From positions 1 through 64,000 of the forward strand of contig JARGNI010000011.1 of NCBI GenBank assembly GCA_029213195.1: a stretch of 64,000 nt of DNA, in the 5' to 3' direction. Position numbers and translations under genes: made by a program. The notes beneath the pieces were generated by a model. That model saw only the letters and a list, made by a program, of their open reading frames with translations, was not told the origin of the DNA and did not search any database. The stretch is from Verrucomicrobiales bacterium (GTDB taxonomy: Bacteria; Verrucomicrobiota; Verrucomicrobiia; Verrucomicrobiales; DEV007). Below, piece after piece: positions 8,201 through 17,730 of the stretch (its first letter is position 1; each line of letters begins with the position of its first letter).

Positions 8201-10636
8201 TTACTTGGTAAGGAATAGTTCGCTGGTGGCAATGCTTTTGACAAGGTCGCGAACGCGGATGTCGTTCTCCAAAAATTCTGCGGTGATCTCATCGATCGCC
8301 TTTTGGTCGACAAACTCGAGGCTGCGCCCGAGGGCGTAGGAGAGCAATTTCACGACAAAGGCTCGCGCAAACACTTCCTTCTCCTCGGTGAGGAGATGAT
8401 TCTTCAAATCCACGACGCCATTGATCTGATGCCCGCCCGGAAGTTCCCCAGCGGATTCGACGGGAATTCGGATGGTTTTCTTGTTGGGTAGTCGCCTGAC
8501 CGAGTGGGTGCGCCATTCCCCGATAGCGCCCAGCTCTTCCAGCGCCTGGCCCCACGGATCGATGCCGCGGTGACAATCCATGCAGGCGGCGTCTTCATTG
8601 TGAAGCTTGAGTTGGTCTCGGATCGACAGTTCCGCAAACTTCGGATCCGCAGCCGTCAGCTCCGGGACATTCGGGGGCGGCGGAGCGGGTGGATCATCGA
8701 GGAGCTTGTCGCGGATAAAGACCGCCCGCTTGATGAGGTGAGAATCCGATCCGCTCGATGTGCCGAGCAGGATCGATGCCTGGGTCAGCAAACCAGAGCG
8801 TTTCGAATCGGGAAGATCTGCAGCCGGAACCGGGCGGAGATCGGCTCCCGGCACAGGCAAATCAAATCCATAGTGAAGCGCGAGGTTGTGATTGAGCATG
8901 AGAAAGTCGGAATCGATCAACTGGGTCGCGCTGTGATTCTCCCGGAGGATCTGTCCAAAGAACGCGACCGTTTCGTCTTTGAAATCCGTCAGGAGTTCCG
9001 GCCGGAACTCCTTGTAGATCGAAGTATCGACCTCCTGTCGATCCATCGCTCCGAGATCGAGCCACTGTTCCACGAAGGCCTGGTGGAACCCGGCAATCTT
9101 CGCCGAATCGATCATCCGGTCGACCTCTTCGTGGATGACGGAGGGATTCCGCAGCTCGCCATTTTCGGCTCGGCGGATCAGTTGCTCATCCGGCTGTGTG
9201 CTCCAGAGAAAGTAGGAGAGGCGGGAGCCGATTTCGAAAGGATTCAGAGGCCGCTTTTCGATACCCCCTTTTTCGAGGAGGTAGAGGAAGTCCGGTGAGA
9301 TCAGGGCGGCAACCAGGGTTTCCTTTACCGCTTCGAGGAGAGTGGGGAATTCCGGACGGATCGTCTGGAAGAGCTTCGCGTATTTCTCTACTTCTCCGGC
9401 CGAGACAGGTCTTCGAAAGGCTCTGGGGAGAAAGGCTTCCAGGACCTCTTGGATATACTCCTTCTCCGAAAGTGCACCCTCTACCCTGCCGGACTCAACA
9501 GGGTAGAGTGCGGCATATTTCTCCAGCAAGAGCAGACTGTGCTGAGGCTCCGGCGGCCAGGTATCGTAAAGGGGCCCTTCGAACTCCAGGTGCTCTACCG
9601 TCAGATAGGGGTAATCCGGATCCTCGACGAAGACGTTTTCCTTTTTGCCCTTCTCGTTCTGTATGGTTTCGCGCTTGGGAGAGGCCCACTCCTCGTGAGC
9701 GTTCGCGACGGAAATGACGAGGCCGGGATATTTGCTCTGTCCACGAACCGGAAGGGGGAAATTTTCGATTCGTCCGAAGAATTCAAACTCCCTCGGGCCG
9801 TCAGGGGTGATATCGACCTCACCGAGAGTTTTCTCCACGCTCAGAGTATCGGGACGAAAGCCGACCTCGACCCGCATTCTTGGAATCACCCCCGACTCAG
9901 GGAACTCCGGTTTCACCCGAACCTTTACCCGGAAGCGACCGGTATCCGGGTAATCATTCTTGATTCGGGCAATGAACTTTCGGCCCTGGCCAAACCGCTT
10001 CGCGGGAGTGAGCTTGGGCCACTTCTTCTCGTTCGGTTCGGTGAACTCGTGGCGATAGACTTCTGGCGGTGCCGAATCAGCCGACACAAGAATCCGGTCG
10101 AGGGCACTGCGGGCCGCTTCCAGATAATACTCCAGTTGCTCGGAGGTCATCTGCAGGGTCGAGCCATTGTTCCGCATGCCGTCCGCCGACTCGCTGTCCG
10201 GTGGAAAATTCGTGATGTAATCGAGGTCGACCCCAAAGAGGTCGCGCATGGTGTTCTGGTACTCCTCCCGGTTCAGGCGACGCATCACGACACGCCCGCC
10301 TTTGCTTTTCAGCGCCTCTTCGGCGTGCTCGATCGAACCATTCAACCAGTCCAACAGGATGGCTCGCTGATCGGAGAGCAACTCCGGCTCGTCTTCCGGA
10401 GGCATTTCGCCGAGATTGATCACTGCCCGCACATCGTGCCAGGTCTCGGCGGCACGGTGATCGGCGATCAGGTCGGCAGACAGGGTATCGAGCCTGAGAC
10501 GTCCCTTCTGCTTCTCCGGACCATGGCAGGCGAAGCAATGTTCCTCCAGGACCGATCGCACATCGGCAGGGATCTCAGCCGCAGCGGCGGTAGCGAGCGC
10601 AATCGGAAAAATGCACAAACAGATTCGCAAAACCAT
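8201..10636 (-). CDS. DUF1592/DUF1588/DUF1585 multidomain protein with N-terminal cytochrome c motif
   Basis: Exported multidomain protein of 811 residues. After a signal peptide (1-20), a Planctomycete-type cytochrome c segment carries C34-F-A-C-H38. Then come DUF1587 (about 105-170, RVVMRRLNREEYQNTMRDLFG), a middle beta region, DUF1595 (about 440-500), DUF1592 (about 505-635), DUF1588 with a second heme motif C685-M-D-C-H689, and a C-terminal DUF1585 ending in ATSELFLTK. The function is unknown; the heme motifs imply electron transfer. I set the start at ATG 10636, which begins the signal peptide; the open frame runs to 10768 without support. It heads the operon with the DUF1552 gene and is divergent from the DUF1553 gene across 206 bases. 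Confidence 0.9.
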   Translation of the reverse strand: MVLRICLCIFPIALATAAAAEIPADVRSVLEEHCFACHGPEKQKGRLRLDTLSADLIADHRAAETWHDVRAVINLGEMPPEDEPELLSDQRAILLDWLNGSIEHAEEALKSKGGRVVMRRLNREEYQNTMRDLFGVDLDYITNFPPDSESADGMRNNGSTLQMTSEQLEYYLEAARSALDRILVSADSAPPEVYRHEFTEPNEKKWPKLTPAKRFGQGRKFIARIKNDYPDTGRFRVKVRVKPEFPESGVIPRMRVEVGFRPDTLSVEKTLGEVDITPDGPREFEFFGRIENFPLPVRGQSKYPGLVISVANAHEEWASPKRETIQNEKGKKENVFVEDPDYPYLTVEHLEFEGPLYDTWPPEPQHSLLLLEKYAALYPVESGRVEGALSEKEYIQEVLEAFLPRAFRRPVSAGEVEKYAKLFQTIRPEFPTLLEAVKETLVAALISPDFLYLLEKGGIEKRPLNPFEIGSRLSYFLWSTQPDEQLIRRAENGELRNPSVIHEEVDRMIDSAKIAGFHQAFVEQWLDLGAMDRQEVDTSIYKEFRPELLTDFKDETVAFFGQILRENHSATQLIDSDFLMLNHNLALHYGFDLPVPGADLRPVPAADLPDSKRSGLLTQASILLGTSSGSDSHLIKRAVFIRDKLLDDPPAPPPPNVPELTAADPKFAELSIRDQLKLHNEDAACMDCHRGIDPWGQALEELGAIGEWRTHSVRRLPNKKTIRIPVESAGELPGGHQINGVVDLKNHLLTEEKEVFARAFVVKLLSYALGRSLEFVDQKAIDEITAEFLENDIRVRDLVKSIATSELFLTK

Positions 10637-10842
10637 TGAAGAGAAAACTGGCACAGAATTCGGGATCTTCGGGGCACGGAAATGCGGCAGGCATGTTCGT
10701 CGATAGGACGTGACCGATTGCTCGACTCCTGCTTTCCCGGGGCGCCAAGTGTCGCCAGACCCGCGCAAACGCGATCCGGAAAAGGGGTGTATGACCCATC
10801 GATGTTTGCTACCCTCCGTTCGAAGTTATTGTCTACCAACGA

Positions 10843-13800
10843 ATGAAGCGCCTCTCGACGATCATCGCCATCGCCTGCCTGCTCGCGTTCTCTTCGAAAA
10901 TGGCCACTGCCGCGGAAATGACCCCGGTGGCAAGCTGGGATTTCGATCTCGCCGATGAAGGACCGCGGCCGCCGGAGTTTCCGAGATTTTCGCCCAGCAA
11001 CCAGGCAGTCCGCTTCGACGGCTCCGGTGCGAAGATCGTCGTCCCGGATGAAGGCGAGAAAAGCCGCTTCGATTTCACCAATGGGGATGCCATCACCATC
11101 GAAGCCTGGGTCAAACCAGCAGCGGCGAAAAACGCGACAGCGCTCTACCTCGTCAGCAAAGGCCGGACCCATGCACCTGGATTTGATCGGGAGAACCAAA
11201 ACTGGGCACTGCGCCTGGCAACCAGCGGTGGATCGGCCAAGCTGAGCTTCCTTTTCGCCGCGGCACCAGAGCCGGGCGACGATCACTGGGCACGATGGAC
11301 TTCGGAACTTTCGTTCGAGATGAAACCGGAGTGGCATCATGTCGCCATCACCTACGAGTTCGGCAAACCGGAAACGATGCGTGGCTGGATCGACGGCGTT
11401 CCGACAGAAGGAACCTGGGACCTGGGCGGACCAATGAAGGCTCCCCCAGTGGTCGATAACGACGCAGTCTGGATCGGATCATCAATGGGCGGGAGCCCTG
11501 GCAGTTCTCTCGATGGCTGGATCGACAAGGTTGCCCTCTACCGGGAACTGGCGACGGACGAATTCATGGCCGGCCGTTTCGAGCGCAAGGGCGGTCCACG
11601 AGTGAACGGAATGCCACTGGGGCCGCCGGATGTCGGCGAGATCGATCCCGACGACGTGCTGATCACGTTTCACGAGAACGAGGATGCCACCACTGAGACG
11701 GCGCGCTGGGTCGGCGACTCGATGATCCTTCCGCGAATTCCACTGCGCTACGACGAGTGGGGCATCCGCAATGGCTGGGAAGCGCCGCTGCTCGTTCGCA
11801 TGGCCGCGGATGTGCAGCTCGCACCGGGGAAGCATGAGTTCCTGCTGCGTGCACGGGCACAGAGTCGACTTTGGATCGACGGCAAGCTGGTCCTGAAAAC
11901 GGACCCCATCACTTACGTGCCGCCCAACGGCGAAGAGCCAGTGACGCCGGTTCGTGAAGCCCCGGGGCCGGGCGTCCGGGTGGCTGGATATCACCAGCAG
12001 GAAGAGCTCGGCGAGTTTGAAATCGTATCGGACAAACCCGTGCGGGTCGTCCTGGACATGATCGTCGGAGGCCCGAAGGCGCGAGTCGAGACGGGCGAAG
12101 TAGGCGTGGCGGTTCGCCGCGAGGGCGAGGAGATGTTTCATGTCCTGACACCGTCCGCCCGCGAAGAACCGCTGGCGTTGACCGATGCCGCAATCGAGCC
12201 GGAGTTGGCGAAAATCGAGGCGCGACTGGCCGCCTACGATGATCGAAACCGGCGAGCAGCAGCGGCAACGCAGGATGGCTTCTGGAAAAAGCGGCACGAC
12301 TTGGCCCGCGACTGGGTGAAAGCGAATCCCGCGCCCCCGATTCCGGATGCGGCAGATCATCCCGTCGATGCCTTTCTCCAGGCGAAAGCGGACCGAGCGT
12401 TGGCCGCGGGTTCCGGCGCTGGCGCCGAGGATGCCGCGCAATTCCATGATGGGGTGCTGCCGATCCTCAGCGAAAACTGCTTCCGTTGTCATGGCGAGAA
12501 AGACAAGGGCGACCTGAAGCTCGATTCAAGAGAGGATGCTCTCAAAGCGATCGTGCCCGGCGATGCGGACGCCAGCGATTTGATCGCACGGATCGTCACG
12601 GACGACGAAGATGACCGCATGCCACCGACTGGCGACGGGCTGGAGTCGGCCCAGGTCGAAACGTTGCGCGACTGGATCGAGTCCGGCGCCAAGTGGCCGG
12701 CCCGGCCGGTGGCTCCCGAAGAAGTCGCCAAGCCGGAACTGGTCTCCGACGAAGCTTTTCTCCGGCGTGCCTGGCTCGACACGGTCGGCATCCCCCCATC
12801 CGAGGCGGAGGTCTCTGCCTTTCTCGCCGACACGAATCCCGGGAAACGGCGGCAATTCATCCGGAGGCTGTTGGACGACGAGCGAGGTGCCGATCACTTC
12901 GTCAGCGAATGGCTCGACCTGCTCGCAGAGAATCCGACCCTGCTCAATCAGTCGCAGGGCAGCACCGGGCCATTTCGCTTTTTCCTCCACGACTCGCTGC
13001 GGGACGCCAAGTCGATCGATCGCATGGTGACCGAGTTGATCCAGATGCGCGGTGGCCAACATGAGGGCGGAAGCGCTGGATTTGCGATGGCGGCCGAAAA
13101 CGACGCGCCGTTTGCGGCCAAGGGGCACATCGTCGCTTCCGCGTTCCTGGGGATCGAGCTGCAGTGTGCTCGCTGCCACGACTCACCCTATCATGAAACC
13201 ACGCAGCGCGATCTCTTCAGTCTCGCCGCGATGCTGCAGCGCAAGCCCGCCTCGGCGCCGGCCAGCAGCCAGGTCCCGATCGAATTTTTCGCGGACAAGC
13301 AGGGTGACGCCCTCATCCAGGTCACACTCAAGCCCGGCGAAGCGGTCGCCCCGGAATGGCCCTTCGCCGAGGTCACCGGCGCCGCCGACGGCCCGGGAAT
13401 CGATCGCCTGATGCGGGAACCCAGCGATCAGCGGGAGCGGCTCACGGCCCTGGTCACCTCACCGGAGAACCAGCGCTTCGCCAGGGTGATCGTCAATCGT
13501 CTCTGGCGTCGCCTCATGGGCGCGGGCCTCGTCGAACCCGCGCACGACTGGGAAGGCGCCGACGCGAGTCATCCCCAGTTGCTTGAGTGGCTCGCAAAAG
13601 AGTTCGTCGCCCACGACTACGATCTTCGCCATGTCGCGGAGCTCATCATGACCTCCGAGGCTTACCAGCGGGAAGCCACCGGACAAAACCTCACGGCCTC
13701 ACCCGATCGCCGCTTTTTCCTGGCGCCAGACCGTCGCCGATTGAGTGCCGAGCAGATCGTCGATTCGCTCTACGTCGCCACCGGAGTGGAAATGGACATC

Positions 13801-14457
13801 GGTGAGCTGACTTTTGTCCACGACGGTCGCCGACAACTCGGGAACCGCCAGACGCTTGGCTATCCAAAACGTGCCTGGATGCTGGCCAGCCTGAACAACG
13901 AACGCGATCGACCCAGCCTCGCCCTCCCTCGCGCTCGACCGGTCACCGATGTACTCGAAGCCTTCGGCTGGACCGGTTCCCGGCAGATGCCGGTGGTCCA
14001 GCGCGAAACCGACCCCAACATTCTTCAGCCAGGCATCCTCTCCAACGGCGTCCTCGTTCAGTCACTTGCCCGCGCCGCCATCGACAGCGAACTGGCACAG
14101 CTCGCGGTCGAGGCGGAATCCGCAGAGTCGTTGGTCGATACGCTTTTCCTTCGCATCCTGACCCGGCGGCCCCAGCCAGTCGAACGCGCCCGATTCACAG
14201 AAGCCCTCGCCGCCGGATTCGACCGACGTCTCGTTCCCAAATCCGAGATCGTGAATCCCGAGCCGCTCCCGAAACTGCCCCAGGTGACGTGGTTCAATCA
14301 CGGACGCCACCAGGCCAACGAAATCCAGATCGAGAACGCCCGCCGCGTCCGCCAGGGCCCACCGCCCGATCCGCGCCTCGCGGACGATTGGCGACAGGTG
14401 TATGAGGACGTGGTCTGGGGACTTTTCAATCACCACGAGTTTGTCTGGATGCCCTGA
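10843..14457 (+). CDS. LamG-PA14-cytochrome-DUF1549-DUF1553 multidomain protein
   Basis: Exported protein of 1204 residues. Order seen: signal peptide (1-24); LamG/concanavalin-like domain (about 40-250); a PA14-like beta region (about 265-440, GKHEFLLRARAQSRLWIDGKL); the first helix of DUF1549 (HPVDAFLQAKAD, about 506-517); a cytochrome c domain with C546-F-R-C-H550; the rest of DUF1549 (from about 640, FLRRAWLDTVGIPPSEAEV); a C775-A-R-C-H779 motif; DUF1553 (about 850-1200). The cytochrome seems inserted inside DUF1549, and LamG is at the N-terminus rather than between DUF1549 and DUF1553. The reaction is unknown; glycan binding plus redox is inferred. The DUF1501 gene follows after 15 bases, so they form an operon. 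This block is much richer in G+C than the rest. Confidence 0.9.
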   Translation: MKRLSTIIAIACLLAFSSKMATAAEMTPVASWDFDLADEGPRPPEFPRFSPSNQAVRFDGSGAKIVVPDEGEKSRFDFTNGDAITIEAWVKPAAAKNATALYLVSKGRTHAPGFDRENQNWALRLATSGGSAKLSFLFAAAPEPGDDHWARWTSELSFEMKPEWHHVAITYEFGKPETMRGWIDGVPTEGTWDLGGPMKAPPVVDNDAVWIGSSMGGSPGSSLDGWIDKVALYRELATDEFMAGRFERKGGPRVNGMPLGPPDVGEIDPDDVLITFHENEDATTETARWVGDSMILPRIPLRYDEWGIRNGWEAPLLVRMAADVQLAPGKHEFLLRARAQSRLWIDGKLVLKTDPITYVPPNGEEPVTPVREAPGPGVRVAGYHQQEELGEFEIVSDKPVRVVLDMIVGGPKARVETGEVGVAVRREGEEMFHVLTPSAREEPLALTDAAIEPELAKIEARLAAYDDRNRRAAAATQDGFWKKRHDLARDWVKANPAPPIPDAADHPVDAFLQAKADRALAAGSGAGAEDAAQFHDGVLPILSENCFRCHGEKDKGDLKLDSREDALKAIVPGDADASDLIARIVTDDEDDRMPPTGDGLESAQVETLRDWIESGAKWPARPVAPEEVAKPELVSDEAFLRRAWLDTVGIPPSEAEVSAFLADTNPGKRRQFIRRLLDDERGADHFVSEWLDLLAENPTLLNQSQGSTGPFRFFLHDSLRDAKSIDRMVTELIQMRGGQHEGGSAGFAMAAENDAPFAAKGHIVASAFLGIELQCARCHDSPYHETTQRDLFSLAAMLQRKPASAPASSQVPIEFFADKQGDALIQVTLKPGEAVAPEWPFAEVTGAADGPGIDRLMREPSDQRERLTALVTSPENQRFARVIVNRLWRRLMGAGLVEPAHDWEGADASHPQLLEWLAKEFVAHDYDLRHVAELIMTSEAYQREATGQNLTASPDRRFFLAPDRRRLSAEQIVDSLYVATGVEMDIGELTFVHDGRRQLGNRQTLGYPKRAWMLASLNNERDRPSLALPRARPVTDVLEAFGWTGSRQMPVVQRETDPNILQPGILSNGVLVQSLARAAIDSELAQLAVEAESAESLVDTLFLRILTRRPQPVERARFTEALAAGFDRRLVPKSEIVNPEPLPKLPQVTWFNHGRHQANEIQIENARRVRQGPPPDPRLADDWRQVYEDVVWGLFNHHEFVWMP

Positions 14458-14472
14458 ACGAGATACCCTGCC

Positions 14473-15744
14473 ATGAAGATGAATCGCCGAGACTTTCTCA
14501 CCACCTCAGCCGCCGCCGCTTCCGGTCTCGCTGCCGGATCCGCCTTCGGTTCTGCCCATCCGATTCGCGGGAAAGCCGAGCACGTCATCTCCATCTGGCT
14601 GGGAGGCGGGATGGGACAGATCGACACCTTCGATCCGAAACGCCGGGGCGATCCGAAAGAAAAGAAGCCGGGCTCCTACTACGAATCGATCGACACGGCA
14701 GTGCCGGGCGTCCAGGTCTGCGAACACCTGGGGCGGCTCGCGCCCCTGATGGATCGGGTCACGGCCGTTCGTACCGTGCATCACGAGGTCATCGACGAGC
14801 ACGCCGCGGCGACGAACCGAATGCACACGGGGCGTCCGATCAGCGGGACGGTCACCTATCCCTCGCTGGGCTCGATCATCGCGCACGAACGTGGCGCGGC
14901 CTCGGACGACGCGCCGCCCTACGTGCTGATCGGCTATCCCAACGTCACCCGCGGCCCCGGCTTTCTCGGCCCGCGCGCCGGCTACCTCTACCTGACCGAA
15001 ACCAGTGAAGGTCCGGCCGGGTTGTCCCGCCCCGACGGCATCACCGACCCTCGGCAGGCACGACGCGAAGAATTTCTCTCCGTCCTGAGAAAGAACGCGG
15101 ACGCCGCTGATCCCCGCATCGCCGAATACCAGGCCGCGATCGACGAGAGCCTGCGCCTGAGTGGCCCCGGGTTTTCCGGCGCCTTCGATCTCGACCGAGA
15201 ACCGGCCTCGCTACGGGAATCCTACGGCGGTGAGTTCGGACAACGCTGCCTGCTGAGCCGACGCCTGGTCGAGCGCGGGGTCCGGTTCATCGAGGTCTCT
15301 CACAATCTCAATTTCCTCAACGGCATCGGCTGGGACGTGCATCACGAGGGGATTCTCGATCAGTATAAATTGATCCGCGAACTCGACAGCGCGGTCTCGA
15401 CTTTGATCACCGACCTCGAGTCACGGCAGCTGTTGGACAAGACGTTGATCGTGATCACCACCGAGTTCGGCCGACCGGCAGGATTCGACTCTCGCGGCGG
15501 GCGCGCCCACCAGGGAACGTCTTTCAGTTGCGTACTCGCCGGCGGTGGATTGAACCACCGGGGTGCGCTGGGAGTCACCGATGACCTGGCCAAGGAGATC
15601 GTGGAGAGTCCGTTTTCCGTGCCCGACTTTTTCGCGACCATCTGCGCGGCGGTCGGGGTCGATTACGCGAAAAATCTCTACGATGGAGATCGCCCCGTGC
15701 CGATCACCGATCGGGGCGAACCGATTCGCGATCTCCTGGGCTGA
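14473..15744 (+). CDS. DUF1501 Tat-exported protein
   Basis: DUF1501 family protein of 423 residues, related in fold to the alkaline phosphatase/sulfatase superfamily. A Tat signal is clear ([18 protein letters not shown]). Landmarks are [17 protein letters not shown] (about 40-56), [19 protein letters not shown] (about 99-117), [19 protein letters not shown] and [20 protein letters not shown] near 330-350. It follows the DUF1553 gene by 15 bases, the usual pair in PVC genomes, and is probably translated from the same message. Function is unknown. The G+C-rich codon use matches its upstream partner. Confidence 0.92.
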   Translation: MKMNRRDFLTTSAAAASGLAAGSAFGSAHPIRGKAEHVISIWLGGGMGQIDTFDPKRRGDPKEKKPGSYYESIDTAVPGVQVCEHLGRLAPLMDRVTAVRTVHHEVIDEHAAATNRMHTGRPISGTVTYPSLGSIIAHERGAASDDAPPYVLIGYPNVTRGPGFLGPRAGYLYLTETSEGPAGLSRPDGITDPRQARREEFLSVLRKNADAADPRIAEYQAAIDESLRLSGPGFSGAFDLDREPASLRESYGGEFGQRCLLSRRLVERGVRFIEVSHNLNFLNGIGWDVHHEGILDQYKLIRELDSAVSTLITDLESRQLLDKTLIVITTEFGRPAGFDSRGGRAHQGTSFSCVLAGGGLNHRGALGVTDDLAKEIVESPFSVPDFFATICAAVGVDYAKNLYDGDRPVPITDRGEPIRDLLG

Positions 15745-15754
15745 CGGATTCGCT

Positions 15755-16576
15755 CTACAACTGCGCCTCGAGAAAGCGGGCGACGGTTTCACCAAGAAAG
15801 GTGTTTCCTTCGCCATTGAAATGGCAATCGTCCGGATTCTGCAAATCGGCGAGCCGCGGTGAAATCGCGCCGAAGAGATCGTTGATGACGATTTCGTGCT
15901 TAGCCATCACTTCGGCGGCAGCCGCATTGCGCTCGATGACGGAAGCGGAGCTCCACTTGTCGGGCACATCCGGTAGCGGGGTGGTGTTGGCCCAAATCAG
16001 GGTCGCACCGGTCGCTTTCATCCGCGCGATGAGTTGTTCGAGGCGATCGGTGTAATCGGCAATCGGTGTGTTGCGATCGTGGATCCCGAAATTGAAATGG
16101 ATAAAATCCCACTCCCCGTCCCCGAGCCAGATGTCGATTTTCTTCAGGCCCGTCGAAGTCGGACCGCAGTTGGCTGGTGCCCGATGAACGTTGGCTTTCC
16201 CTTTCAGTTCCTTCCGAACCGTTTGCGTGTAGGCCCGGGAAACCGAATCGCCGATCAGGAGGATTCGGGGCAATGCCGGATCATCCTCGACAAAGTCCCA
16301 GGCATTGGAACGCCCGGCAACCATCTGGCGTTTGTGAATGGGGAGGTAAAAATTGCCCAGTTCCGACTGGAGAACGCGCTCCCAAGCTTGCCGCTCGGGA
16401 CTGAGTGTCTCGATCCAGGCTCGGTATTTGGCATCGATTTCGGCCTCGGCTTTCGCCTTTTTTTCGGCAGCTTCGGCGGCATTGGTGGGCTCACCGTCGT
16501 CCTTGGCCGAGAGCGAGAAAGAGGTCATCGCCAGGACTGAGAACAGCAGAAAACGGGAGAACAAGAAGTTGGTCAT
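15755..16576 (-). CDS. SGNH/GDSL-type secreted hydrolase
   Basis: Predicted exported esterase of 273 residues. A signal peptide (about 1-25) leads into an Ala/Lys/Glu-rich linker. The SGNH blocks are readable: LLIGDSVSRAY (nucleophile Ser), APANCGPTSTG (Gly/Asn block), HFNFGIHDRNTP in the place of the GxND block, and NPDDCHFNGEG with the catalytic Asp and His. Likely substrates are acyl groups on glycans; this is inferred from the neighbours. ATG 16576 is chosen because it begins the signal peptide; the frame is open upstream to 16909. It is convergent with the DUF1501 gene (10 bases) and divergent from the esterase at 16736. Confidence 0.85.
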   Translation of the reverse strand: MTNFLFSRFLLFSVLAMTSFSLSAKDDGEPTNAAEAAEKKAKAEAEIDAKYRAWIETLSPERQAWERVLQSELGNFYLPIHKRQMVAGRSNAWDFVEDDPALPRILLIGDSVSRAYTQTVRKELKGKANVHRAPANCGPTSTGLKKIDIWLGDGEWDFIHFNFGIHDRNTPIADYTDRLEQLIARMKATGATLIWANTTPLPDVPDKWSSASVIERNAAAAEVMAKHEIVINDLFGAISPRLADLQNPDDCHFNGEGNTFLGETVARFLEAQL

Positions 16577-16735
16577 GATTCTAAGTGGAAATAAAATTCG
16601 CGAACAATGATCCGCATCGTCTCTCAGAATAGTCTTCGTTTCCGGGCCAGGGAAAGTAGCCGATTCCCGACTCAGGTTGAGAATGACAGGCGGAAGTGAT
16701 TGCCGGAGTCTCCCAGACAATCCATTCTTCCGACC

Positions 16736-17599
16736 ATGAAATCCACGACCGCCATCGCCTTTGCCACCTGTTGCCTCCTCCTTGCAACTCCGCTCGCCAT
16801 CGCCCAAGAAGGAGAAATCATCCCGCTGTGGCCAGACGGCGCGCCCGGATTCGAGGATCGGAAGGACGAACCGGAAGTCGAGGAGAAAGGCAGCGTCACC
16901 AATGTTCATTTCCCGACTCTAACGGCTTTTCGGCCACCCGAGGACAAAGCCAACGGCGTCGCCATCCTCATTGCGCCCGGGGGCGGGCTGCGCAAGCTGG
17001 GCATGCAGGGCGGCGGCTACGATCCGGCGAGATTTCTCGCGTCGCACGGCTACACGACCTTTGTCCTCAAGTATCGTCTCTCGCGCCAGCCCGGCGTGCC
17101 CTACAAGTTCGAGGAACACGTCCTCGAGGACGGACAACGAGCCATCCGGATGGTACGGCATCGGGCGAAGGAATTCGGGATTGATCCGAGCAAGGTGGGC
17201 ATGCTGGGGTTTTCCGCCGGCGGCGAAGTCGTCTCGATCACCTGCTACAAGCCCGGCTCCGGAGATCCCGAGGCAGCCGATCCGGTCGACCGCCTCAATG
17301 CAAAACCCGATTTCCAGATGCTGGTCTATCCCGGCCCCGTGGGAATTCCGTCGAAGTTGCCGGAAGACACGCCGCCAGCCTTCATGCTGATTGCGGCCGA
17401 TGACAATCACACCAGCGTGCTGCTCAACCTGATGCAGCGCTTTCGCGAGATCGGCGTCGACTACGAGGCCCACATCTACGCACGCGGGGGTCACGGCTTC
17501 GGCATGGGCACGCGCTCGAAGCGGCTCAGTATCCAGAAATGGCCGGAGCGAATGCTCGATTGGCTTCACGATGAAGTGGTGAACGACATTCCGAAATAG
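16736..17599 (+). CDS. Alpha/beta-hydrolase, acetyl-xylan-esterase-like
   Basis: Exported alpha/beta hydrolase of 287 residues, close to the esterase/lipase group annotated as acetyl xylan esterase or BD-FAE. Signal peptide about 1-23, then the diagnostic IPLWPDGAPG segment (29-38). An oxyanion-hole-like APGGG lies at 80-84. The nucleophile elbow is G-F-S160-A-G-G. Asp222 or Asp223 in AADDNHTSV and His253 in GGHGFG complete the triad. Likely removes acetyl or related acyl groups from oligosaccharides. ATG 16736 gives the signal peptide; the upstream in-frame start at 16700 adds twelve residues. It is divergent from the SGNH gene, so the pair may share a 159-base control region. Confidence 0.88.
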   Translation: MKSTTAIAFATCCLLLATPLAIAQEGEIIPLWPDGAPGFEDRKDEPEVEEKGSVTNVHFPTLTAFRPPEDKANGVAILIAPGGGLRKLGMQGGGYDPARFLASHGYTTFVLKYRLSRQPGVPYKFEEHVLEDGQRAIRMVRHRAKEFGIDPSKVGMLGFSAGGEVVSITCYKPGSGDPEAADPVDRLNAKPDFQMLVYPGPVGIPSKLPEDTPPAFMLIAADDNHTSVLLNLMQRFREIGVDYEAHIYARGGHGFGMGTRSKRLSIQKWPERMLDWLHDEVVNDIPK

Positions 17600-17730
17600 A
17601 GAAATCTCGAACTCGACTCGCTCCTCATAGAGCGGGAAGAAGGAAGTTTATACCGCCTTCGGCGCACGCTTTTCCATACAGGCTTCGCGAGTCAGGTGAG
17701 CTCGCTGGACCATGCCAGGCCTCCTGCATT

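Noticed and set aside
9449-10639. Plus-strand open frame of 396 codons inside the DUF1592 gene
   Set aside because: It lies fully opposite a gene with clear heme motifs and family domains. The translation has no recognisable motif.
10805-10832. Promoter-like TTTGCT and TATTGT boxes before the DUF1553 gene
   Set aside because: Spacing is 16 bases, but the match is weak and would start transcription almost at the ATG. Such pairs are frequent by chance.
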